This document shows, piece by piece, positions 18,701 through 27,216 of a stretch of 64,000 bases of DNA. This stretch comes from Thiocystis violacea (GTDB lineage Bacteria > Pseudomonadota > Gammaproteobacteria > Chromatiales > Chromatiaceae). Location of the stretch: assembly GCF_016583565.1 (NCBI RefSeq), contig NZ_NRRF01000011.1:1-64000 (forward strand), written 5' to 3'. The notes below the pieces were generated by a model, which was not told the origin of the DNA, did not search any database, and saw only the letters and a program-made list of their open reading frames with translations. How positions within the stretch are numbered: the first letter of the stretch is position 1; every line of letters begins with the position of its first letter. Made by a program: the position numbers and the translations under genes.

Positions 18701-19345
18701 GAGCTGCTCCTCGCCCTCGAAGAAGGGGATCAGCACGTCCGCGCCTGAGCATTGGGCGTGGTCGAGCATCTGCTCGAACCCGTTGCTGCCGGTCGCTGGA
18801 AAGTCCGCGCCCAGGATCTCGCCGCCTTGCTCGCTCAGTGCGCGTCTCGCCGTCTCGACCGCGGCGCGTTGCCACTCCTGATTGCTCCCGGCGAAGAACA
18901 TCTTGGGGCCGGCCACCTTCACCATGTGGGCGATCATGCGGTCGATCTGCTGATTGGGCAGGGCGCCAAAGGAGAAGAAGAAGGGGTTGTAGAGGCTGCC
19001 TTCGTAGAAGGCGCAGTTGAGGTAGGGCGTCTCGCGCTGCTCGGCGACCTGGGTGGCGACCGCCGTGCGGGTGCTGGCGGGCAGATTGCCGATCAGGGCC
19101 ACGCAACCGAGATCCAGGAGCCGCTCGGCGGTGTGGATGGCGGTCTCGGGCAGACCGCCGTCGTCGGCGATGATGAGTTCCAGGGCGCGCCCCAGGACAC
19201 CCCCCGCCGCGTTGACCTCGGAACGGGCGATCTGGCCGGCCCAGGACATCTCGGGTCCATAGAGCGCGCCCAATCCGGAGAGCGGCGGCATGACTCCGAT
19301 GCGCAGAGGTTCGGTCGAGGTCGCGTCAGTCGAAAGCTGTGACAT
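15713..19345 (-). CDS. Multisensor cyclic-di-GMP enzyme: ligand-binding domain-PAS-PAS-GGDEF-EAL-BLUF
   Basis: This is a 1210-residue protein. Residues about 14-385 form an ABC-type leucine/amide-binding domain (LRIGVMPPLSGLGALYGPEM, NAAGGVLGRALELIIADDGG) without signal peptide or membrane segment, so it is probably a cytoplasmic, AmiC-like sensor. PAS domains follow (about 400-505 and 513-630). The GGDEF domain (about 635-800) keeps GRLGGDEF at 719-723. The EAL domain (about 812-1065) keeps E847-LLLR, N906, DDFGTGYSSL, K989 and VIAEGVE. A C-terminal BLUF domain (about 1077-1172) keeps Tyr1082, Asn1106, Gln1124, Trp1165 and Met1167. Both diguanylate cyclase and phosphodiesterase activity look possible. 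The start at 19345 begins the conserved part. The gene is apparently monocistronic. A ligand- and blue-light-controlled c-di-GMP switch is inferred. Confidence 0.9.
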   Translation of the reverse strand: MSQLSTDATSTEPLRIGVMPPLSGLGALYGPEMSWAGQIARSEVNAAGGVLGRALELIIADDGGLPETAIHTAERLLDLGCVALIGNLPASTRTAVATQVAEQRETPYLNCAFYEGSLYNPFFFSFGALPNQQIDRMIAHMVKVAGPKMFFAGSNQEWQRAAVETARRALSEQGGEILGADFPATGSNGFEQMLDHAQCSGADVLIPFFEGEEQLDFLTRLNQRGLKRHMAVVMCNFDEALAALLPPEVREGLYSSNTYFMTVETPANRRVLAALAALEDVEGLWPTGKGILTNFGEGAYVALHAFAKAANAAGSLAPAALVKALEQVQIEGPQGHVRMDALTHHAELNHYLARCSFDGSFRVLKHFGARPPIIPERYRYCLPATPDGDAASSQEPALSEGGMAIAVAGIDREGKIELFNRTLLRLWGFAEDTQLTGLPITDLWDDAEAISTILPSLERMPEWSGTLTARRADGTLRRLAVVAEPMLYEEGVIKGYTLACVDTRALTAQQQHASYRILAMADVAVVASTSDGTIIEANRRAGELFGYRPEALIGLSIHALVPPQFRQQHPHQVEGFLRSTQAERRMGQRRDVSALRQDGTIFPAEVSISKIRADDQWILVASLRDITDRKLAENELVWRASHDSLTGLPNRTLIHERLTRALERSKHQGQGVALLFIDLDGFKLINDSHGHATGDELLKTIGWRLLDQVRPGDTVGRLGGDEFVILCDQIGSPVAVSGLAERINDMLRKPLEIQGHRLFATASIGLAMGHGTTHSADDLLRNADAAMYNAKEQGRDSWRFFSEEIHDQVRKRLDITNGLRLAIERNELQVRFQPILCVERQLIRGAELLLRWMPPEGEVSPGQFIPIAEMTGSIVPIGKWVFHQACLAEAQWRALHGEQAPYVSVNISARQLNDETLVNAFQSSLEATGADPNRVLLELTETSLMSDVTTNLRVLRQLAELGLHVAVDDFGTGYSSLSQLLRMPVSTLKIDREFIDGIEKRHDSKAIVSAVSSMARAMHLKVIAEGVENENQLDYLRDIGCDYVQGFHFYRPMKPDDLLALLHDRIPSGDPEVTEALYTILYVSVATEPMSDDELRALLEHSRSANRARGITGFLLYLNGSFMQVLEGSRSRVEQLAQHIGQDPRHHSVRTIFEGSIRKRTFVDWSMGFRNMNHIDQGSDFQAWQARTLSFVDMCEDPQVCYSVITAFAR

Positions 19346-19571
19346 GGCAGGTCCACCCAAGGCAGCGGAAGAGGGAGGCGCTGACCGATTCAGGGCCTCC
19401 CGGCGGCACGCGCTGGCGCCGCCAGGCTCGACGACCGCCAGTCGCCGAGGTTCTGGAGTGGGGGAATGGACTCCTCCGACTCCGTGGTGATCCGGACTCC
19501 AGACCGATCTGCTCAAGAGCGCCCGCAAATCGGCGCTCCTGCACGGCGTTGCAGTCTCTGGTAACTAGCAT

Positions 19572-19589
19572 GCCGGGCCGGCGCCCGGC
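19572..19589. repeat. GC-rich palindrome
   Basis: GCCGGGC pairs with GCCCGGC around four bases, in the space between the starting end of the BLUF protein gene and the end of yceH (both minus strand). It may act as a yceH transcription stop, but no U-tract follows. The rest of 19346-19645 shows no gene. Confidence 0.35.
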
Positions 19590-19645
19590 AAGGTTCGCCG
19601 TCGGGCGCCCGGCCCCTCGGGGGGCTGACGTCCCGCCGCTCCCGC

Positions 19646-20326
19646 TCAATCCTCGCGCCGATCGGCGAGGCCCGTCAGCTCCCAGAGCAGGTCGAGTTCC
19701 GCGCGCAGTGCGGCCACCTCCGCCTCCAGCGTCTCGAGACGGGCGCCCTGGGGTCCGGGCGCGGCGTGGCCCGACGTCTGCGACGGCGGCTCGAGATCCT
19801 CCTCGGACGGCTTGCCGCACAGCAGGTGGGCGAACCTCTGCTCGCGCTTGCCGGGCAGCCGCGGCAGTTCCACCGCGAGCGCGTGCTCGCGCTCGATCAT
19901 GGCGTGGAGCGTCTTGGTGACGGCGTCGAGATCGCGGAAATCCGCCAGGCGGGCGCAATTGGTGCGCAGCTCCCCTGGGGTTTGCGGGCCGCGCAGCATG
20001 AGCACGCAGAGGATGGCCTGCTCCTCGCGGCTGAGGAAGAAGGTGCCGACCATCTTGTGGTCATAGCGCTCCGTGCGGCCGCTGAAGCTGGCATGCACCA
20101 GCCCCTTGTCCCTCAGTTGGTTGACGGTGTGCCCGACCTCCCCCGGTGACAGGTTCATGACCGGGTGGCGCGCGCTCTTCTGGTTGCAGGCGCTGATCAG
20201 GCCGTTGAGCGTCAGGGGGTACTGGTCGGGCGTGGTGCGTTGCTTCTCCATCAGACAGCCGATGACGCGGGCCTCGGCGGGTGTCAGGAAGGGGGCCGCA
20301 GCAGCTGAGTCGAGGTCGTTGGACAT
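19646..20326 (-). CDS. yceH: YceH/DUF480 family protein (UPF0502)
   Basis: This 226-residue protein matches YceH. Two winged-helix domains cover residues about 12-170 (LTPAEARVIGCLMEKQRTTPDQYPLTLNGLISACNQKS is the hallmark start), followed by a variable linker and a coiled-coil C-terminus (RLETLEAEVAALRAELDLLWELTG). Its cellular role is not settled; the fold suggests nucleic-acid binding. It lies downstream of tmcA on the same strand with a 72-bp gap. Confidence 0.92.
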   Translation of the reverse strand: MSNDLDSAAAAPFLTPAEARVIGCLMEKQRTTPDQYPLTLNGLISACNQKSARHPVMNLSPGEVGHTVNQLRDKGLVHASFSGRTERYDHKMVGTFFLSREEQAILCVLMLRGPQTPGELRTNCARLADFRDLDAVTKTLHAMIEREHALAVELPRLPGKREQRFAHLLCGKPSEEDLEPPSQTSGHAAPGPQGARLETLEAEVAALRAELDLLWELTGLADRRED

Positions 20327-20398
20327 CTTGGGTAGGGTGCTCGTGGTTCTTGGGACGGCTAGGGTGCGCGCGGCTCGGCCGCATCGATCAGCCCTGTT

Positions 20399-22654
20399 TT
20401 ACACAGCCGAGGCCACTTCGTCCAGATGGTCGGCACGCGACTCCCGCACGGACTGCAGCCCGCGGGCGGCCTGCCGCAGCCAGCTCAGGACGTCGTCGCG
20501 GCCCCTGCGCTCAAACGCCCGCGCGAGCTCGCCGATGGGCCGTAGCTGGCGCGCCGCGGCCATGAGCACCTGAGCGTCTTCGACTGCGATGAGGCCGCGC
20601 GCGAGTGCCTCCGCCAGGTGGCGGCGGCTGAGGTCCGCCAGGAGCGGCAGGCTGGGCTCCAGGGCGCGATGGCCCGCGACGAAGCAGCGCAGCTCCCGGT
20701 CTGCCTCGGGAGCGTTCGGTTCCGGCGCCTCGTGGACCGGGAGCAGGGCGCTGATGGCGAGCGCGATGCCAGGCTCCAAGGCGCGCAGGGGGCCGGGGAG
20801 GAGCACGGTCAGCGCGGCTTCCAGTCGGCGCTGCGCCCCGGCGATGAGCCTCTGTCCCGCCTGGGTCGTACCCTGGAGCACGACGACGGCATGCTCGCCG
20901 CTCGCGGCGTTGCGGCTGGAGCCGATGTGCACCGGGACATGGCCGCAGCGCTGCCAGAAGTCGATCAACCCGGGCGTCGCGCCGAAGCTGGCGCCTGTGC
21001 AGTCCAGGCCTTCGGCGAGCGCCTTTTGGCGCAGTGCATCCAGGAGCCTTCGGCCCAGGCCGCGGCCCTGGGCCGCCGGGTGGACGGCGATCCGGATGAC
21101 GCGCAGATAGCGCAGGGTCGGCGCCCCGTGGATGCCGGCGTGTGCCGAGAGCGTCTGCGGCAGGAGATGACCGCGCGGCCGGCGCTGCCCACGGTAGATG
21201 GCGTTACGCAGGTCCGCGTCGTCGAACCCGCCCTCGGCCGCGGCGAGCAGGGTGGCGACGACGCTGCCGGCGTGGCGCAGCACCAGGATGCGCACATTGG
21301 GTCCGTCGAGGAGCATGCGCAGGTCCATGGGGCGGGTTTGGTAGTGCGCCAGGGTCAGGAGACCGAAGAGCTGGCGCAGCGTCTCATCGTCACGCGCCAG
21401 GCGTGCTGGGTCGATCCGCTCGCAGGCGCAGTTGAGCGGCGTGGCCGCGGCGACCTGATCGTCCGGGGCGGGCGCGGCATCCAGGAGCAGGGCGCGGAAG
21501 CAGAGTGCCTCCAGGGGATCGCCATCGGCCCAGCGGATCGGCTGCTCCAGTTCGAGCGCGCGCCAGTCCGGGGTCAGGCGATCCAGGCGGTCGCGGAAAC
21601 GGATGTCGAAGCCGCGACCCGTGCCCTCGTAGCCATGGACGGTGGTGGCGAAGACGATACGGCCATAGTGCGCGAGCATGGACTCCAGCAGCGGCGCGGG
21701 GATGCCGGCCGCCTCGTCGACCAGGAGGAGGTCGGCGGGCGGGCGCTCGCTGACGAGCTGGCCCGGCGGCAGGAAGCTCAGGTGATGCGCGCGCTCTGGG
21801 GCCAGGGGTGCGCCCTCTCCCGACGCCAGCACGGCCCGCGCGTGTCGGAACAGGCTCTCGACGGCGGCCTGGCTGGGTGCCGTGACCAGGATGCGTCGCG
21901 CTCCAGTCGACAGCAACTGGCCGGCCGCAAGCCCCAGCGCCGCACTCTTGCCGCGCCCCCGGTGCGCCTTGAGCACGAGCGGGCGGCGGGCGCGGCCGCG
22001 CGCGGTCTTTAGCACGGCCGCGAGGGCGCGTTGCTGATCCGGCGTGCAGGCGTGTGCGAGCGCGCGCGACGGCCGTCCGGCCGCCGTCGCCGTTGTCGCT
22101 GCGGCTGGCAGTGGGGGCAGCCCGCGCTGTCCTTGATCGATCTGGATGAGGTGCGGGTCCTCTTGGAGGACACGCGTCAACCGCTCCAGGAAATGCCCGC
22201 TCACATCCCTGGACCTGTGCGGCCAGACCGCAATGCGCTCGGCCTGCGGGTCGGGTAGCGCGGGCCAGGTGGCGAGCGGTGGTGTCAGGAGCACCAGTAG
22301 GCCGCCTCCGACGATGGCGCCGGTCGCCGCGCCGAAGCCGTCCGGGTCGAAACCGCTGTGGGCGTCATAGAGGAGCAGGTCCAGGTCGCGCCCGAGCAGC
22401 TTGTGGGCCGATCTGAGTGGGAGGGCGTCAGCAGCGAGCGCCCGATCCGTGAGCCAGACCGGCTGCCGCAGCGGGAAGAGGCGGCAGATGGAGGTGGCCG
22501 CGGCATGCGTCCAGTCCGGCGTGCCACTCAGCCGGATGGCGACTCTGTGGTTGGCCGCCAGGGCTCGCCGATGCAGCGCGGTCAGTCGCTCCGTCAGTGC
22601 GGCGTCGGCGACTGGGCTCCAGGGTGACGGGTCGTCTGCGCTCGCCTGGGTCAT
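20399..22654 (-). CDS. tmcA: tRNA(Met) cytidine acetyltransferase TmcA
   Basis: This is a 751-residue, modular RNA-modifying enzyme. An N-terminal domain is followed by an RNA-helicase-like ATPase (Walker A AHRGRGKSAALG near residue 230; LLLVDEAAGIPAPLLE; TVHGYEGTGRGFDIRF). The GNAT acetyltransferase domain is at about 380-560 (RYLRVIRIAVHPAAQGRGLGRRLL binds acetyl-CoA), and a C-terminal tRNA-binding part follows. TmcA forms N4-acetylcytidine at the elongator tRNA-Met wobble base using acetyl-CoA and ATP. Its start overlaps the stop of the upstream methyltransferase gene (ATGA), which suggests coupled translation. Confidence 0.94.
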   Translation of the reverse strand: MTQASADDPSPWSPVADAALTERLTALHRRALAANHRVAIRLSGTPDWTHAAATSICRLFPLRQPVWLTDRALAADALPLRSAHKLLGRDLDLLLYDAHSGFDPDGFGAATGAIVGGGLLVLLTPPLATWPALPDPQAERIAVWPHRSRDVSGHFLERLTRVLQEDPHLIQIDQGQRGLPPLPAAATTATAAGRPSRALAHACTPDQQRALAAVLKTARGRARRPLVLKAHRGRGKSAALGLAAGQLLSTGARRILVTAPSQAAVESLFRHARAVLASGEGAPLAPERAHHLSFLPPGQLVSERPPADLLLVDEAAGIPAPLLESMLAHYGRIVFATTVHGYEGTGRGFDIRFRDRLDRLTPDWRALELEQPIRWADGDPLEALCFRALLLDAAPAPDDQVAAATPLNCACERIDPARLARDDETLRQLFGLLTLAHYQTRPMDLRMLLDGPNVRILVLRHAGSVVATLLAAAEGGFDDADLRNAIYRGQRRPRGHLLPQTLSAHAGIHGAPTLRYLRVIRIAVHPAAQGRGLGRRLLDALRQKALAEGLDCTGASFGATPGLIDFWQRCGHVPVHIGSSRNAASGEHAVVVLQGTTQAGQRLIAGAQRRLEAALTVLLPGPLRALEPGIALAISALLPVHEAPEPNAPEADRELRCFVAGHRALEPSLPLLADLSRRHLAEALARGLIAVEDAQVLMAAARQLRPIGELARAFERRGRDDVLSWLRQAARGLQSVRESRADHLDEVASAV

Positions 22655-23412
22655 GGCGTCATCGCGCCCGTGACGGGCACGAAGCGCACGGGTAGGAGGT
22701 TCTCCTGGGACAGGCTTCCATCGCCGTTCTTGGTGAAGCGTGCGAGCTGCTGGACACTGTCCGGCGCGCCCACGGGAATCACCAGATGCCCACCCGTTGT
22801 GAGCTGATCGATCAGGTGCGGAGGGATGTGCGGGGCGGCGGCCGTTACGATGATGCCAGCGAAGGGGGCGGCCTCGGGCCAGCCGAGCCAGCCGTCGCCG
22901 GCACGGACATGGACCTGAGGGTAGCCGAGATCCGCGAGGGTTCGGGCCGCGCGCTCCGCCAGTTCGGGGACGATCTCGACCGTGTAGACCTCGACGCCCA
23001 GGGCGGCGAGAACGGCGGCTTGATAGCCGGAGCCCGTTCCCAGCTCGAACACGCGGTCTCCCGGCCCGACCTCGAGCAGCTGGCTCATGATGGCGACGAT
23101 GTAGGGCTGCGAGATGGTTTGCCCGCCGCCGATGGGGAGAGGGGCGTTGAGGTAGGCCAGGTCGCGCTGGCGATCGGGCACGAAGCGGTGGCGGGGCACC
23201 TCCAGCATCGCCCGCTCGACGGCCGGACTCAGTGCCGAGAAGCCCAGCTCGCGCGCCGTCGCGCCAACCTCGGCCTGGATCTGAGCGAGCAGATGGCGGC
23301 GTTCTTCAGTCATGGCATTGTCCTCGGCGCAGGCCGGCAGGCCCAACGCCGACAGCGAGACGGCGATCAACCAGGCGCGTGCCCAGCGGAGGGCGGTCAC
23401 TGGAAACGGCAT
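22651..23412 (-). CDS. pcm: Protein-L-isoaspartate O-methyltransferase with N-terminal signal sequence
   Basis: This is a 253-residue protein if started at 23412. Residues about 35-250 are a Pcm domain (VPRHRFVPDRQRDLAYLNAP, GGGQTISQPYIVAIMSQLLE, VFELGTGSGYQAAVLA for AdoMet). In front is a signal-peptide-like stretch (LRWARAWLIAVSLSALGLPACAED). An internal ATG at 23313 has GAGG eight bases upstream and would give a normal cytosolic enzyme of about 220 residues, while the upstream ATG has no clear ribosome-binding site. Two products or a secreted form are possible. Pcm repairs isoaspartate in aged proteins. It is coupled to tmcA by ATGA overlap. Confidence 0.88.
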   Translation of the reverse strand: MPFPVTALRWARAWLIAVSLSALGLPACAEDNAMTEERRHLLAQIQAEVGATARELGFSALSPAVERAMLEVPRHRFVPDRQRDLAYLNAPLPIGGGQTISQPYIVAIMSQLLEVGPGDRVFELGTGSGYQAAVLAALGVEVYTVEIVPELAERAARTLADLGYPQVHVRAGDGWLGWPEAAPFAGIIVTAAAPHIPPHLIDQLTTGGHLVIPVGAPDSVQQLARFTKNGDGSLSQENLLPVRFVPVTGAMTP

Positions 23413-23441
23413 GGGTGGGATACTCACGGGACGGGGCGCGC

Positions 23442-23741
23442 CTACTTGAAGAGCGCCTCGGCGGCTTGCCGCAGCGCATCGGTTTCTGGGGCGACGGAGC
23501 TTGCGCCCGCGCCGGGCGTCGTCGGCTCGAAGAGCTCGCAGAAGTTGGCGGCGGTCTTGTCGAGGATGCGCTCCACCATGGGCTCGACGCATTCGTTCGC
23601 CCGGCCAGGCGCGTAGTGGCGGCAGTTGCGGCAGCAGCGCGTCGGTTTGCCGCAGCCGATACAACTGGTTTCACGCCCGTAATCCAGCGTGCTCAGCGCG
23701 CGAGCGCAGCGCCAGCAGTGACCCAGGATCTCTTCTGTCAT
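23442..23741 (-). CDS. Small Cys-rich zinc-ribbon-like protein of unknown function
   Basis: This is a 99-residue protein. Cysteines occur in several clusters: CWRC, CIGC, CCRNC, and single Cys in ANECVEP and NFCELF. That is enough for two metal-binding knuckles. The core TRCCRNCRHYAPGRANEC and MVERILDKTAANFCELFEP look conserved-family-like, but I cannot name the family. The start at 23741 follows GGAGAG at seven bases, better than an upstream ATG at 23768. It is the first gene of a string with pcm and tmcA (29-bp gap). Confidence 0.7.
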   Translation of the reverse strand: MTEEILGHCWRCARALSTLDYGRETSCIGCGKPTRCCRNCRHYAPGRANECVEPMVERILDKTAANFCELFEPTTPGAGASSVAPETDALRQAAEALFK

Positions 23742-24083
23742 CAGGACGCTCTCCACTGGTGTCGCCAATCGCCGGCGCCGATCGCGCCTTTGGTTAGGCG
23801 CGTGCCGCGATCGTCATGGAGATTGTTCAGGGTTCCGCCAATTTTTCAAGGGCGGGGCGGTGAGAGCGGGCGCGAAGAATCATTCGATGAGTTGGGCCTG
23901 CCCGGAGTCCGGCGCTCAGGATCGAGGGAACAGGCCGTTTCGGGTCGCCAGCTCCAGCGGTCGGTCCGCAAGCATCCGCCCGTCCAAGGAGCCGGCCGGC
24001 ATCTTCGCGTCCTCAGCCCTCGCCGCCGAATCGAAAAAGATCGGTCATGCAGGGTGTTGCGGCAAGAGGCGATGGCGATCAGT
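23742..24083. other. Intergenic region upstream of the Cys-rich gene, no gene seen
   Basis: About 340 bases between the small Cys-rich gene start and the fccB terminator. No frame here has coding character or homology that I recognise. It must contain the promoter for the Cys-rich-pcm-tmcA string, but no confident -35/-10 pair is visible. A weak CCGCC...GGCGG pairing with a T-rich loop lies near 23835-23865. Confidence 0.4.
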
Positions 24084-24107
24084 AAAAAGGGGGCCAAATG
24101 GCCCCCC
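24084..24107 (-). terminator. Intrinsic terminator of the fcc operon
   Basis: On the minus strand a stem of GGGGGCC and GGCCCCC with a four-base loop (24089-24106) is followed at once by five T residues (24088-24084). It lies 38-60 bases after the fccB stop. This is a textbook rho-independent terminator and the only one in the window with a proper U-tract. Confidence 0.85.
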
Positions 24108-24144
24108 GGAAATCGACCCTAGCCTGGGGTCGAGCATCTCGCGC

Positions 24145-25437
24145 TTATCCGAAAATATCGTGCACGATGTTGTTGTACCAGCTATACGCGTACTGGACTT
24201 CGCGGGCAAGCGCCCAGTCGGGCGCGTCCATGGGCGTGAGACCACCGGAGTCTGGCACGGATGCGATCTCTGACCCATCCTCGCTCAGACGATAGACGGC
24301 GGCGATCGAGATGCCGTAGTCCGGGGCGATGATGGAATAGCAGGTGTTGATGTAGGAGGGCGTTCCAGGCTCCTGGCCCTTGAGCAGGGCGACGATGGCG
24401 GCCGCGGCGACCTTGCCCTGGCTGTTGGCCGAGTACCCGGACTTGGGCATGCCGGTCGCGATGCAGGCGTCGCCGATGACATGGATGCCTTTGTGAATCG
24501 AGGACTCGAAGGTCTTCTTGTCGACCGGGCACCAGCCGCCATCGTTGGTCAGGCCGGCGCTCTGGGCGATCTTGCCGGCGCGCTGGGGCGGGATGAGGTT
24601 GAAGACATCGGCCTTGATCTCGTCGCCGAAGCTGGTCTCGGCAACCATCTTGCCTCCGTCCACCTTGACGACGGCGGCATCGGGACCCGGACGCCATTCG
24701 ATCAAAGCATTGTCCGTGCCGAAGCCGTAGCGGCGCTCCCAGCCCTGGGTGAAGAGGCCCTGCTTGGAGAACTTCTGCTTGCTGTCGAGGATGATGACCT
24801 TCGACTTGGGCTTATGGCTCTTGAGGTAGTGCGCGATCTGGCTGGCGCGCTCGTAGGGTCCCGGCGGACACCGGAAGGGGTCCGGCGGCGCGGCGATGAC
24901 CACTGTGCCGCCGTCGGCCATGGACTCGAGCTGCTTGCGCAGCAGGGCGGTCTGCTCGCCGGCCTTCCATGCATGCGGGATGCGGTTGGCGGCCTCCTCG
25001 CTATAGCCCTCGATCTTGTCGTACATGAGCTCGATGCCGGGCGCGACGACGCAGCGGTCGTAGCCGAATTCCTTGTCGCCAGCGGTCTTCACGACCTTCT
25101 TATCCGGGTCGATGCCGGCCGCGCTGTCATGGACGACATTGATCCCGAGCGCCTTGAGGCCGTCGTAGCCCTGCTTGATCGAAGCGAGCGTGCGCTCTCC
25201 GCCGAGCACCTCGTTGCTCATGTAGCAGGTGTAGTAGTCCTTGTTCGGCTCGATGAGGGTGACGTCGATGCTCGCGTCTGCCTTCTTGATGTATTTGGCC
25301 GCGGTGGCGCCGCCGGTGCCGCCGCCCACGACCACGACCTTGTGGCCAGCTCCAAGCACGAGGTGCGGGAAACCCAAGGCGGCGGCCGCCGCGGCGGCTC
25401 CCGAGACCTTGATGAAATCGCGTCTGCTGAATGTCAT
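24145..25437 (-). CDS. fccB: Flavocytochrome c sulfide dehydrogenase, flavoprotein subunit
   Basis: This 430-residue periplasmic flavoprotein oxidises sulfide and passes electrons to the FccA hemes. A twin-arginine signal (FSRRDFIK, then an Ala-rich stretch, cleaved near residue 29-30) exports it folded. The FAD-binding [17 protein letters not shown] follows. Cys71, Cys190 and Cys366 correspond, after signal removal, to positions 42, 161 and 337. In the purple sulfur bacterial enzyme these are the covalent FAD-linking Cys and the redox-active disulfide. It lies 24 bp after fccA and before a strong terminator, so it is the last gene of the operon. Confidence 0.96.
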   Translation of the reverse strand: MTFSRRDFIKVSGAAAAAAALGFPHLVLGAGHKVVVVGGGTGGATAAKYIKKADASIDVTLIEPNKDYYTCYMSNEVLGGERTLASIKQGYDGLKALGINVVHDSAAGIDPDKKVVKTAGDKEFGYDRCVVAPGIELMYDKIEGYSEEAANRIPHAWKAGEQTALLRKQLESMADGGTVVIAAPPDPFRCPPGPYERASQIAHYLKSHKPKSKVIILDSKQKFSKQGLFTQGWERRYGFGTDNALIEWRPGPDAAVVKVDGGKMVAETSFGDEIKADVFNLIPPQRAGKIAQSAGLTNDGGWCPVDKKTFESSIHKGIHVIGDACIATGMPKSGYSANSQGKVAAAAIVALLKGQEPGTPSYINTCYSIIAPDYGISIAAVYRLSEDGSEIASVPDSGGLTPMDAPDWALAREVQYAYSWYNNIVHDIFG

Positions 25438-25461
25438 GTCTGTGCTCCTCCTCCGGTTTCC

Positions 25462-26061
25462 TTATTGCTGGCTGGCGTAATAGGCGAAAAGGGCGTCGAG
25501 ACCGGCATCGCCCTCGGCCGCGAGCATCTCCTCGAGCTTCTTACGCATCTTCTTTTCCATCTCCCTGCGGTCTTCACGGAAGTCAGACATGGTGAACCGC
25601 AGATAGGGCGACCACTGTCCGGCGAGGATGTTGTAGTCCTCTTCGTCGACCAGGGGCTTGCCGCCCTCGGCGTGACATTTCTCGCAGTACTTGTCATGGA
25701 GCTTGGCGCCCTTGTCGGCGAGCGCCTGATCGTAGGTCTGCTTGGCCGGTTGGTACTCCTGCGCGTGGAAGTACTCGGCCATCTTCTGGAATTCCTCGGT
25801 GGAATAGCCTTTGGCGATCCGGCCCATGATGGTCGAGTAGGTATCGCCGCTCTTGAAGGTCTCCATGGTATCGACCAAGACCATCGGATCCATGGCGGCG
25901 ATGGAAGGGGCGGCTGGGCCCGCACTGTTCCCGCCCGGTCCATGGCATCCGGCGCACGCCTCCGCCAGCATCTCGGGAGTGGCATCGGCGCTGGCCAAGG
26001 ACGAGAGTCCCAGTGCAACCGCGCCGATCGCGCAGGCAAACTTCGCTCTTCCTCTGTTCAT
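25462..26061 (-). CDS. fccA: Flavocytochrome c sulfide dehydrogenase, diheme cytochrome subunit
   Basis: This is a 199-residue periplasmic diheme cytochrome c. A Sec signal peptide (residues 1-25, cleaved near ASA-DAT) is followed by two cytochrome c domains with CAGCH (residues 36-40) and CEKCH (residues 126-130). [11 protein letters not shown] lies in the second domain. It carries electrons from the FccB flavin to soluble cytochrome c or a HiPIP. The length matches the purple sulfur bacterial FccA. GAGGAG lies upstream of the ATG. The 157 bp separating it from the upstream ankyrin gene could hold a second promoter. Confidence 0.95.
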   Translation of the reverse strand: MNRGRAKFACAIGAVALGLSSLASADATPEMLAEACAGCHGPGGNSAGPAAPSIAAMDPMVLVDTMETFKSGDTYSTIMGRIAKGYSTEEFQKMAEYFHAQEYQPAKQTYDQALADKGAKLHDKYCEKCHAEGGKPLVDEEDYNILAGQWSPYLRFTMSDFREDRREMEKKMRKKLEEMLAAEGDAGLDALFAYYASQQ

Positions 26062-26218
26062 GGTTTTCTTCGCTCCTCTTCTTCTTGTGGTGGTGGCCGA
26101 CTTGGTCGTTCCAGCTGGCGTTGCCGGCCCGTCGTGTCGCCCATCGCGGGATGGAATACTTTTCAGATCCTTCGCCAGGTCCTTCGCTTGATGCGTCCGT
26201 TGCCGAAGCCGCCGGGGA

Positions 26219-27184
26219 TCACTGGTGCGGCTTCGCCGCCAACAAGGCGGCAGCCTCCGGGTTGCCTCTCTGACGCGCGAGGTCCGCCGCTGTGCGTCCC
26301 TGGGCATCGCGCGCATCGATCCGGGCACCGGCGCCGATCAGGGTTTCGATCACGGCGTTGTGCCCCATGCCGACGGCCTCCATCAGTGCCGTCGCGCCTT
26401 CCGCGTCCCGGGCGTTCGGGTCGGCCCCCAACGCGAGCAGCCGGCGGACCAGCTCTGCGTGCCCCTGGCCGGCGGCCAGCATGATGGCGGTGGCGCCCGT
26501 CTCGTCCCGCGACTCGCGATCCGCGCCGAGGTCGACGAGCGTCTGGGCAGCGTCGAGCTGCCCGCGGTCGGCGGCGATGAGCAGCGCCGTGGCGCCCTCC
26601 TTGTCGCGGGATTCGACCTCGGCACCGGCCTTGACCAGGAGCGGCATGACGCTGGTCTGGCCCTTCTCCGCCGCCTGCATCAGAGCGGTTCTGCCGTCGC
26701 GGTCCGCGGCCTTGGGATCGGCGCCGCGGTAGAGCAACTGCTCGACCATGTCGGCGATGCCGTAGCGCGACGCGATCATGAGCGCGTCCCAGCCGGAGCG
26801 CGTGCGGTCGTTCACATGGGCGCCGCGCTCGAGCAAGAGGGCGCTGATCCCGATGTGGCCGGTTTCGGCCGCGAAGGTCAGGGGAGTGCAGCCGGCGACG
26901 GTGCGGGCATTGACGTCCGCGCCGCGGGTGAGGAGGAGTGCGACCGTCGGCATCTCGTCCGCCTCGACCGCCATCATCAGGGCTGTCTTGCCGAACTGGT
27001 TGGCCGCATCGACGGGGGCACCTCGATCGAGCAGTGCGGAGACGGTTTCCGCGTCGCCGATTATGGCGGCGAGCCGAAGGTCCGTGGCGGGATCCTCGTC
27101 CTGCGATCGGGCGGGCTGCGTGTTCAGGAGTAGACCGCCGAGCATCAGCACGGCGCCGATGAGAGCCTTGGTGGAATGGTGCAT
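26219..27184 (-). CDS. Exported ankyrin-repeat protein
   Basis: This 321-residue protein has a Sec signal peptide (residues 1-27, ending QPARS-QDED). About nine ankyrin repeats of 33 residues follow, the first and last being capping repeats. Consensus pieces recur: [13 protein letters not shown], G-TALMxAAxxGH. The mature protein is an all-ankyrin solenoid in the periplasm, probably a protein-binding scaffold. It lies between a NapC/NirT-type cytochrome gene (32-bp gap) and fccA on the same strand, so a role in assembling or protecting redox partners is plausible but unproven. Confidence 0.9.
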   Translation of the reverse strand: MHHSTKALIGAVLMLGGLLLNTQPARSQDEDPATDLRLAAIIGDAETVSALLDRGAPVDAANQFGKTALMMAVEADEMPTVALLLTRGADVNARTVAGCTPLTFAAETGHIGISALLLERGAHVNDRTRSGWDALMIASRYGIADMVEQLLYRGADPKAADRDGRTALMQAAEKGQTSVMPLLVKAGAEVESRDKEGATALLIAADRGQLDAAQTLVDLGADRESRDETGATAIMLAAGQGHAELVRRLLALGADPNARDAEGATALMEAVGMGHNAVIETLIGAGARIDARDAQGRTAADLARQRGNPEAAALLAAKPHQ

Positions 27185-27216
27185 GGTGTGCGCTGGTCCT
27201 CGCTTCCGGAGCCGGA

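Noticed and set aside
19346-19528. 61-residue N-terminal extension of the BLUF protein
   Set aside because: The extension has no domain or signal character; the ligand-binding domain begins just after the ATG at 19345.
24481-26484. 667-codon plus-strand frame opposite fccA and fccB
   Set aside because: Antisense shadow of well-identified genes with no domain signal of its own.
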